19,532 nt of DNA from positions 1 to 19,532 of the forward strand of contig NZ_DASZGI010000033.1 in the NCBI RefSeq assembly GCF_035938995.1, given 5' to 3'. Positions 7,443 to 13,457 of the stretch are shown here, one piece after another. Within the stretch, counting starts at the first letter, position 1. Every line of letters begins with the position of its first letter. A model generated the notes under the pieces. The model did no database searches and was not told where the DNA came from. It saw nothing but the letters and a program-made list of their open reading frames with translations. The DNA is from DASZGI01 sp035938995 (GTDB taxonomy: Bacteria > Actinomycetota > Actinomycetes > Streptomycetales > Catenulisporaceae). The translations under genes were made by a program, and so were the position numbers.

Positions 7443-7538
7443 ATGCGCATCGTACGAGCGCTGATCAACGGTCCGGCTCGCGAGGCTGACAGCGTCGGGC
7501 GACACGGCCGTCACCGTGCGGGATGGCGCCGGCCGTGA
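7443..7538 (+). CDS. Possible 31-codon leader ORF
   Basis: An ATG preceded by aaagg (five-base spacing) opens a 31-residue frame, MRIVRALINGP..., 21 bases after the gnd stop. Its TGA (7536-7538) overlaps the beginning of the next gene, whose own start lacks a ribosome-binding site. The simplest reading is a leader peptide that delivers ribosomes to the downstream start. It could instead be the stump of a truncated gene. No family is recognisable. Confidence 0.35.
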   Translation: MRIVRALINGPAREADSVGRHGRHRAGWRRP

Positions 7539-8908
7539 GCGAGGCGGTCTCCCTCGGGCCGCCCGCCCCCGCCGACGGCGCCCGGGTGATCCGCCTGTCC
7601 GAACTGTTGCGCCGCCCGCTCGCCGATCGGGGCGGCGAGTCGCTGGGCCGGGTCACGGACGTGATCGTGCGGCTGCGGGGCGCCGACTACCCGCCGGTGA
7701 TCGGGCTGGTCGCGAAGGTCAACCGTCGGCAGGTGTTCATCCCGATCGCTCAGGCGGCGTCCTTCGACGGTGCGGTGCTGAAACTGGCCAGCGCGAAGGT
7801 GGACCTGCGGCACTTCGAGCGGCGCGACGGGGAGGTACTGCTGCGCGCCGACGTGCTGGGCCACCGGCTGATCGACGTGCACGCGGTCCGCTTCGTGCGG
7901 GCCCGCGACCTGGATCTGGCGCAGTACGGCGACGGTTGGGTGCTGCGCAGCGTGGACGTGCGCCGGCCCGGCAGGCTCGGGTCGGCCCTCGGCCGACGCC
8001 ATGCCGGGCGCACCTCGCTGGACTGGGCCGTGTTCGAGCCGTTGATCGGCCACACCCTCAGCGCGTCCGCGCGCGGATCGGCGGCCCGGATCGGCCGGCT
8101 GAAGCCGGCGCAGATCGCCGATCTGCTCGAGAACGCCTCGAAGCAGGAGCAGCAGGAGATCCTCGACCACGTCCACGCGGACCCGGAGTTGGAGGCGGAC
8201 GTCTTCGAGGAGTTGGCCGAGGACCGCGCCGCGCGGCTGCTCGACGCGCGCACCGACGGCGAGATCGCCGCGGTATTGGCCCGGATGCGGGCGGACGACG
8301 CCGCCGACGCGATCGGCGAGCTGCCCCAGCGTCGGCGCCAGCCGGTCCTGGACCTGCTGCCGGCCGGGCAGCGAACCAAGGTGCTGACGTTGATGGGGTT
8401 CAACCCGGGCAGTGCCGGCGGCCTGATGGGCGTGGACTTCATCGCCATGCCCGCCGCCACCTCCGTCGGCCAAGCGCTGTCCGCGGTGCGGGCGGCTCGC
8501 ACACTCCAACCCGAGGCGCTGACCTCCGTCCAAGTCCTGGACGAGAGCGGCCGCCTGCGGGGCGTGGCCACCCTGGTCGCCCTCGTTCAGGCAGAGCCGA
8601 ACGCATCCCTGGCCGAGGTCTGCGACACGGATCCGGTCCGGGTGGGACCCGACACGGACATGGTGGACGTGGCGGTGCTGATGGCCGATCACAACCTGAT
8701 CACCGTCCCCGTTGTGGACGGCGGCGATCACCCGCTCGGCGTGATCACGGTCGACGACATCCTGGAAGCGACCTTGCCACAGGACTGGCGCCGCCGGGAA
8801 CCCGCCCCGCCACCCAGTGCCGGTCACCCGGCTGACGTGCGGGGCTCCGCGATTCCGCCGGCTGCGCGCGAGGGCCGGGACGGGACACCCAGTGAACCAG
8901 GACCCTGA
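7523..8908 (+). CDS. Soluble PRC-barrel / MgtE_N / tandem CBS protein
   Basis: A 461-residue cytoplasmic protein with the sensory region of the MgtE Mg2+ channel but no membrane domain. Domains in order: a PRC-barrel-like region (about 21-150, from RVIRLSELLRRPL, with GESLGRVTDVIV at 38-49), the helical MgtE_N superhelix (about 190-295, acidic, including DLLENASKQEQQEILDHV), and a CBS pair (about 300-425; DDILEA at 411-416 closes the second). The tail is proline-rich. In MgtE these domains bind Mg2+ and gate the pore. Here the gene overlaps a Nramp-type transporter, so the protein probably senses Mg2+ or nucleotide and gates that partner. The start is uncertain: ATG 7523 lacks a clear ribosome-binding site, GTG 7535 is an alternative, and the upstream leader ORF overlaps it. 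Confidence 0.85.
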   Translation: MAPAVSEAVSLGPPAPADGARVIRLSELLRRPLADRGGESLGRVTDVIVRLRGADYPPVIGLVAKVNRRQVFIPIAQAASFDGAVLKLASAKVDLRHFERRDGEVLLRADVLGHRLIDVHAVRFVRARDLDLAQYGDGWVLRSVDVRRPGRLGSALGRRHAGRTSLDWAVFEPLIGHTLSASARGSAARIGRLKPAQIADLLENASKQEQQEILDHVHADPELEADVFEELAEDRAARLLDARTDGEIAAVLARMRADDAADAIGELPQRRRQPVLDLLPAGQRTKVLTLMGFNPGSAGGLMGVDFIAMPAATSVGQALSAVRAARTLQPEALTSVQVLDESGRLRGVATLVALVQAEPNASLAEVCDTDPVRVGPDTDMVDVAVLMADHNLITVPVVDGGDHPLGVITVDDILEATLPQDWRRREPAPPPSAGHPADVRGSAIPPAAREGRDGTPSEPGP

Positions 8909-10613
8909 GGCGTCAGTCGGCCCGGGCCCGCCTCCGCGGCCCGGCCCCGAGCCCCCGGTCCACTCGGGCGGCGGTCAGGACGGCGTCAAGCCCGAGCGCG
9001 CCATGCCCGCCACGGCGGTGCTCGATACGGCGCACCTAGGCGACATCGAGGGCGCGCTCGGGCGCATCCGCGTGGACGATCTGGACACCGGTCGCACCCT
9101 GAGGCGCCGTCTGCTCACCTTCCTGGCGATCGTCGGCCCCGGGTTGATCGTCATGGTGGGTGACAACGACGCGGGCGGGGTGTCCACCTACGCCCAGGCC
9201 GGCCAGAACTACGGTTACAGCCTGCTGTGGGTGCTGGTGCTGCTGATCCCGGTGCTGATCGTCAACCAGGAGATGGTGGTGCGGCTCGGCGCCGTCACCG
9301 GCGTCGGCCACGCCCGCCTGATCTTCGAGCGGTTCGGGCGGTTCTGGGGCGCGTTCAGCGTCGGCGACCTGTTCCTGCTCAACTTCCTGACGATCGTCAC
9401 CGAGTTCATCGGCGTCTCGCTCGCGCTGGCCTACTTCGGGGTCAGCCGCTATATCGCGGTGCCCATCTCGGCCCTCCTGCTGGTGGGGATCACGGCGAGC
9501 GGGAGCTTCCGTCGCTGGGAACGCGCCATGCTCGGCTTCATCGCCGCCAGCCTGATCCTGCTCCCGCTCGCGCTGCTCTCCCATCCGCGCTACGGCTTGG
9601 CGGGGTACCACCTGCTGGTCCCCGGGGTGCAGGGCGGCGTCTCCTCGGACGCGGTGCTGCTGATCATCGCGATCGTCGGGACCACGGTCGCGCCGTGGCA
9701 GTTGTTCTTCCAGCAGTCCAACGTCATCGACAAGCGGATCACGCCCCGGTTCATGGGCTACGAGCGCGCCGACACGGTCCTGGGCTCGTTCGTCGTGGTC
9801 CTCGGCGCCGTCGCGATCATCGTGGTCGCGGACTTCGCCGCTGGCGGGACCGGCGCGGTAGGGCACTTCACCGACGCACTCGGCATGGCGAACCTGCTCG
9901 GCGATCACAGCCGCGTGCTCGGCGCCCTGTTCGCCATCGTGCTGCTGGACGCGAGCATCATCGGTGCCGCCGCCGTGACCCTGGCCACCAGCTACACCTT
10001 CGGGGACGTGTTCGGCGTCAAGCACTCGCTGCACCGCAGCCTGCGCGAGGCCAAGCAGTTCTACGCCAGCTACACGGCGTTCGTGCTCGTAGCCGCGGCG
10101 GTCGTGATGATTCCCGGCGCGCCCCTCGGCCTGATCACCACCAGCGTCCAAGCGCTCGCCGGGCTGCTGCTGCCCAGCGCCAGCGTGTTCCTGCTGCTGC
10201 TGTGCAACGACGCCGAGGTGCTCGGCCCCTGGACCAACCCGCGCTGGCTCAACACGCTGGCGACCGTGATCATCGCGGTGCTGCTCGTACTGTCCGGGAT
10301 CCTGGTGATCACCACCCTGTTCACCGGCATCGACACGACCCGGGTGGCGCTCTGGCTCGGCGGCGCCATGGCAGGCGGGCTCCTCGCCGCCGCGGTCGCA
10401 CTCCGGGTCGCCCGTCACCGCCGCGCCCCTCACGCCCCCGCCGCACCCGCGAGCAGGAGCCAGCGAGCCACGTGGCGCATGCCGCCGGTGGCGATGCTCA
10501 AACCCGTCGCCTGGTCGCCCGGCACCAAGCTCGGCATGAGCGCGCTGCGTGGCTACCTGGCCATCGCCGGAATCCTGCTCATCGTCAAAGCCGTCCAGCT
10601 CAGCGGGCACTGA
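8892..10613 (+). CDS. Nramp-related divalent metal (probably Mg2+) transporter
   Basis: Inner-membrane metal importer of the Nramp/SLC11 fold, 573 residues from GTG 8892, with about 11-12 membrane segments. The first helix carries GPGLIVMVGDNDAGG (82-96), where canonical Mn/Fe transporters have DPGN. Helix 6 has TTVAPWQLFFQQS (264-276), where canonical members have a metal-binding methionine in MPHN. Loss of that methionine is a mark of Nramp-related Mg2+ transporters, so Mg2+ is the favoured substrate. A roughly 75-residue proline- and acid-rich cytoplasmic leader precedes helix 1. GTG 8892 overlaps the end of the MgtE-like gene by 17 bases and suggests translational coupling. ATG 9003 is an alternative start without a clear ribosome-binding site. 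Confidence 0.88.
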   Translation: MNQDPEASVGPGPPPRPGPEPPVHSGGGQDGVKPERAMPATAVLDTAHLGDIEGALGRIRVDDLDTGRTLRRRLLTFLAIVGPGLIVMVGDNDAGGVSTYAQAGQNYGYSLLWVLVLLIPVLIVNQEMVVRLGAVTGVGHARLIFERFGRFWGAFSVGDLFLLNFLTIVTEFIGVSLALAYFGVSRYIAVPISALLLVGITASGSFRRWERAMLGFIAASLILLPLALLSHPRYGLAGYHLLVPGVQGGVSSDAVLLIIAIVGTTVAPWQLFFQQSNVIDKRITPRFMGYERADTVLGSFVVVLGAVAIIVVADFAAGGTGAVGHFTDALGMANLLGDHSRVLGALFAIVLLDASIIGAAAVTLATSYTFGDVFGVKHSLHRSLREAKQFYASYTAFVLVAAAVVMIPGAPLGLITTSVQALAGLLLPSASVFLLLLCNDAEVLGPWTNPRWLNTLATVIIAVLLVLSGILVITTLFTGIDTTRVALWLGGAMAGGLLAAAVALRVARHRRAPHAPAAPASRSQRATWRMPPVAMLKPVAWSPGTKLGMSALRGYLAIAGILLIVKAVQLSGH

Positions 10614-10804
10614 CGCAGAACCCTTCCGTGGTCCGAGCCCGATCCTCTTTCAGGCAGGCAGGCCCCTCTCGGCCGCACGTCGTCTTGCCGGTCGATGAGC
10701 AGCGAGGATCGCCCGCGGGAGTCATCCCACGGCAACGGCATCCACTCGCGCAGGCACCAGGCGCTCTCGGGCGCGCCGGACGGGTGTCGGCATAGGCTGG
10801 GCGG
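10614..10804. other. Intergenic region with a possible coding remnant on the minus strand
   Basis: Read on the minus strand, about 10770-10650 gives a protein-like run (REWMPLPWDDSRGRSSLLID) with almost every codon ending in G or C and a tryptophan/aspartate pattern loosely recalling SMI1/KNR4-type proteins. There is no start signal, and the same frame runs on antisense through the flanking genes. It may be a decayed gene fragment or coincidence. The right end holds the promoter of the next gene. Confidence 0.25.
10793..10798 (+). promoter_or_regulatory. -10 box of a leaderless transcript
   Basis: taggct fits the actinobacterial TAnnnT -10 pattern and ends six bases before the GTG start at 10805, leaving no room for a ribosome-binding site. 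Transcription would begin at or next to the start codon. No -35 box is clear. Confidence 0.5.
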
Positions 10805-11968
10805 GTGAACAGCCTCGATGGGTTCGACGACGCGGTGCTGGCCCGGGTTGACGCGGTCGGCGCCCGTGCCGTGGAAGAGGGTCAAGCGCCCGGCGTGGTT
10901 GCGGCGGTGGCCCGGGGTGAGAGCGTGCATGTCGCGACGGCGGGGGTGATGGCGGTCGGCGGGGCGTCGATGCGGCGCGACACGTTGTTTCGGATTTCGT
11001 CGATGACCAAGCCGATGACGGCGGCGGTCGTGCTCTCTCTGGTCGATGACGGCATGTTGGAGCTGAACGGGCCGGTCGAAGAACTGCTGCCCGAATTGGC
11101 CGACCGTCGGGTGCTGGAGCGCCCGGACGGGCCGCTTGGACAGACGGTCCCCGCTGTGCGCTCGATCACGGTGCGCGACCTGCTCACATTTACCTGGGGA
11201 TTCGGGATGCAGGGCGCGATGTTCATGGCGGCGCAGCCGTGGCCGATCGTCACCGCGGCGACGCAGCGCCGGCTGGCGACCTTCGGGCCGCCGCAGCCCG
11301 CATCCATGCCAGATCCGGACACGTGGATGGCCCGGCTTGGCGAGCTGCCGCTGCTGGCCCAACCCGGCGAACGGTGGCTCTACCAGTCCGGTTCGCAGGT
11401 GCTCGGAGTGCTGGCGGCTCGCGCGGCCAGCGCTCCGTTCGAGGACGTCCTGCGTGAGCGGGTGCTCGGCCCGCTCGGCATGAAGGACACCGCATTCCAC
11501 GCGACTGTCACCTCTCGGCTCTCCACGGCGTATGAGAACCATGACGGCCGGCTCGTCGTGAGCGACCCGCAGGACGGACAGTGGTCACGCCCGCCGGCCT
11601 TCCCCGACGGCAGTGGCGGACTGGTGTCCTCGGTCGACGACGTGGTCGCGTTCGGGCGGATGCTGATGCGCGGGGGTAGCCCCGTGCTGACCTCGGCAAC
11701 GGTCGCCGAGATGACGCGCGATCAACTGACCGCTCCGCAGCGAGCGAACGTGTGGCCCGGTTTCAGTTTCCTCGACAACCGCGGCTGGGGCTACGGGCTC
11801 TCAGTACTCGACGACGGCCGCTACACCTGGGAGGGCGGGCTCGGGACAGCATGGTCGAACGTGCCCTCACAAGATCTCACCGTCGCGGTTCTGACCCAAC
11901 GCGCCGCCGACGACACCGGAATGCCAGCCGTATGCGACCAGGTCCTGGCCGCCGCCCGCAGCACATGA
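10805..11968 (+). CDS. Serine beta-lactamase-fold hydrolase (class C / EstB-like esterase)
   Basis: A 387-residue serine hydrolase of the beta-lactamase/DD-peptidase superfamily. The nucleophile motif is SMTK (66-69, within FRISSMTKPMTA), the second motif is YQS (193-195, the Y-x-N/S position), and GGLGT (344-348) replaces the KTG triad, which is usual for EstB-type esterases rather than true beta-lactamases. The DGSGGLVSSVDDVVAFGRML block (268-287) is also typical. No signal peptide is present, so it is probably cytoplasmic and acts on small esters or amides rather than on cell wall. The start is GTG 10805, with a -10-like box six bases upstream implying leaderless expression. It converges on the secreted-protein gene across a hairpin. 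Resistance to beta-lactams should not be assumed. Confidence 0.92.
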   Translation: MNSLDGFDDAVLARVDAVGARAVEEGQAPGVVAAVARGESVHVATAGVMAVGGASMRRDTLFRISSMTKPMTAAVVLSLVDDGMLELNGPVEELLPELADRRVLERPDGPLGQTVPAVRSITVRDLLTFTWGFGMQGAMFMAAQPWPIVTAATQRRLATFGPPQPASMPDPDTWMARLGELPLLAQPGERWLYQSGSQVLGVLAARAASAPFEDVLRERVLGPLGMKDTAFHATVTSRLSTAYENHDGRLVVSDPQDGQWSRPPAFPDGSGGLVSSVDDVVAFGRMLMRGGSPVLTSATVAEMTRDQLTAPQRANVWPGFSFLDNRGWGYGLSVLDDGRYTWEGGLGTAWSNVPSQDLTVAVLTQRAADDTGMPAVCDQVLAAARST

Positions 11969-12131
11969 TCGCGCTACGCCGTGTCGGTAGGCGCAACTCG
12001 CTGTGCGTGAAGACCGATGCGGGCACGCGCCGTCGGCCTTTCGCGCCGCCACAGATGAACAAGAACGTGTCGGCCGGGGTATCACAGGGTGCTGAGTGGG
12101 TTTGGCCAGTCTTGGTGGGAGCGCTGTGGTA

Positions 12132-12162
12132 TGCGGCCAGCCGGGGTGTCCGGCTGGCCGCA
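12132..12162. terminator. Perfect 13-bp hairpin between convergent genes
   Basis: tgcggccagccgg (12132-12144) pairs perfectly with 12150-12162 across the 5-base loop ggtgt. It lies between the ends of the hydrolase gene (plus) and the secreted-protein gene (minus), about 50 bp past the latter's stop, and is probably a bidirectional terminator. No U-tract is present. Confidence 0.7.
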
Positions 12163-12214
12163 CCTACCGCCTGCGCGGGCCGTGCGCGTGGTTGTGGCGG
12201 CTAGCTCGGTTAGC

Positions 12215-12835
12215 TCACTGGGCGTAGATGGGTCCGGTGGTCTCGGTGCACTTGATCTCGGTGTGGGCGGTGTTGTAGTAGTAGCAGCCGGCGCCGGGTG
12301 TGCTGGTGTACCCGGCCGGGCTGAACAGCAGGACGTTGTCGTTCACGCCCCAGGTGCCGCTGAAGATCCCGTAGACCGCGCCGGTGGAGGTGCTGGAGCT
12401 CGCGTAGTGGTCGTACGAGCTGCCGAACGCGTAGGCGTTGGAGCTGCCCCACTGGAACAGCACGGTGGTGCCCTGCATGCGCAGCACGATGTTGCAGCTG
12501 ACCGTGGCGGACCAGCTGATCTCTCCGTTGGAGAAGTTGTCGTTCACGTACGGGTAGCTCACCGTGCAGCTGTAGGCGATGTTGGGCGTGACCACGCCGG
12601 GCCGCGCGATCGGGGCGAACAGCACGGTCCCGGCGGGGACCGCCGTGCTCGAGCCCTGGTGGGTGCCGGAGGCTGCAAGGTCGCCGGTGACGGTGCTGTC
12701 CGGCTGGGTGGCGGTGGCGGTGGCGGGGTGCGCGGTAGCCGCGGCCGCCGGGGACGCAGCGACCGCGGACGCTGCCAGAGCGCACGCCGCGGCGAGGGCT
12801 ATGACGGCGAGGCGAGGTCGTGTGGCAAGGGTCAT
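12215..12835 (-). CDS. Secreted four-cysteine hypothetical protein
   Basis: A 206-residue exported protein of unknown function. Residues 1-34 form a Sec signal peptide: RPR near the N-terminus, a leucine/alanine core, and an AAA-type cleavage region near 30-34. The mature part has a threonine-rich linker (to about 65) and then a serine-, tyrosine- and asparagine-rich domain with four cysteines (90, 114, 184, 196), spaced as two likely disulfide pairs. Short alternating hydrophobic strands (VSCNIVLRMQGTTVLFQW) suggest a beta-sandwich. No catalytic motif is seen. The ATG follows an aggacc element. A near-consensus promoter lies about 100 bp upstream, and a nested palindrome sits in the leader. 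Similar small secreted proteins are common in streptomycetes. The gene stands alone. Confidence 0.8.
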   Translation of the reverse strand: MTLATRPRLAVIALAAACALAASAVAASPAAAATAHPATATATQPDSTVTGDLAASGTHQGSSTAVPAGTVLFAPIARPGVVTPNIAYSCTVSYPYVNDNFSNGEISWSATVSCNIVLRMQGTTVLFQWGSSNAYAFGSSYDHYASSSTSTGAVYGIFSGTWGVNDNVLLFSPAGYTSTPGAGCYYYNTAHTEIKCTETTGPIYAQ

Positions 12836-12857
12836 GACGTCGGGTCCTATCGTGCGG

Positions 12858-12887
12858 GCGGGTGATCAGTGATCACGGATCACCCGC
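12858..12887. promoter_or_regulatory. Nested GATCA palindrome in the leader of the secreted-protein gene
   Basis: gcgggtgatc (12858-12867) pairs perfectly with gatcacccgc (12878-12887). The 10-base loop itself contains the palindrome gtgatcac (12869-12876). Three GATC-centred units thus lie in a row. The element is inside the predicted transcript and ends about 22 bases before the start codon, so it may act as an operator or as an RNA hairpin. Confidence 0.6.
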
Positions 12888-12936
12888 GGCTGCGAACAGT
12901 GTCATGGTTCTGCCGTGCCGGAAGCTTCCGTCCTTC

Positions 12937-12965
12937 TTTGTAGACGTGTTGTAGAACCCTGTCAA
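12937..12965 (-). promoter_or_regulatory. Near-consensus sigma-70-type promoter
   Basis: On the minus strand the sequence reads TTGACA (12965-12960), a 17-base spacer, then TACAAA (12942-12937). The -35 box is perfect, and the -10 box matches TATAAT at four of six positions. Transcription would start near 12930, giving a leader of about 95 bases before the secreted-protein start at 12835. This is the best promoter in the window. Confidence 0.75.
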
Positions 12966-13350
12966 ACGCCCGAGAATCGAACCGATCGCGGCGTATGGGC
13001 GAACTGTGCGGCTGGGCACCGGATGTCCTGCGTTCTCGGTCGGCTCGGCCGTGCAGCAGCGCCGCCTTTCCCTGACCGGTGACGGGATCCCCGGCGACGA
13101 TCGCGACCGAGGTGGGGCGGCGGGTTCGCGTGGCGGTGAGGACCTGCGACTCGTTTCGGGCATCGCAGTGCGCTCCTCGCGCGGCCCGTCGCGGAGGTGG
13201 GTCGCCGACGTCGACGGCGCGGGCCGCACATTCGACCGCCCTCGGCGCTACGACCAGGAGGTTCCCGGCACATTGAACGAAACGCCGGCGGGCGTACGTA
13301 CCCATAAGCGGAGTTCGACGTCGGCGGGCTTCGCCCGGCACCGGCCCGGG
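12966..13350. other. Intergenic region, no gene recognised
   Basis: All long open frames here are arginine-, glycine- and proline-rich, as expected from random high-GC sequence, and none has a ribosome-binding site followed by a protein-like sequence. It separates the divergent secreted-protein and LAL-regulator genes. Confidence 0.5.
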
Positions 13351-13394
13351 TCCCGCGGGAGACGGCATTTGAAGCCCGCGGGATAAGGCTTTTT
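13351..13394 (+). terminator. Hairpin followed by a T-run
   Basis: tcccgcggg (13351-13359) pairs perfectly with cccgcggga (13375-13383), and a run of five T lies at 13390-13394. This looks like an intrinsic terminator on the plus strand, just upstream of the LAL-regulator promoter. No plus-strand gene is recognised before it, so it may insulate the regulator from read-through or mark a lost gene. Confidence 0.5.
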
Positions 13395-13418
13395 CGACCA
13401 CGCCGCGCGATGTCTCGC

Positions 13419-13424
13419 TACGAT
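13419..13424 (+). promoter_or_regulatory. Candidate -10 box for the LAL regulator
   Basis: tacgat fits the actinobacterial -10 consensus. A poor -35 candidate, ttcgac, lies at 13393-13398 with a long 20-base spacer. A start near 13431 would exclude the upstream ATG at 13410 and favour ATG 13458. Confidence 0.35.
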
Positions 13425-13457
13425 CGGTGTTACGGTCCGATGCTGGGAGTATCCGCC

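Noticed and set aside
8817..8891. Upstream ATG for the Nramp-related transporter
   Set aside because: It would overlap the MgtE-like gene by 92 bases and adds arginine-rich sequence without a ribosome-binding site.
9036..10610. 524-codon minus-strand frame rich in Asp, Glu, Gln and His
   Set aside because: This composition is the usual antisense reading of a hydrophobic membrane protein. The Nramp frame has clear helices and motifs.
10805..11968. Classifying the hydrolase as an antibiotic-resistance beta-lactamase
   Set aside because: It has no signal peptide, has YxS in place of YxN and GGLGT in place of KTG. This pattern fits EstB-like esterases.
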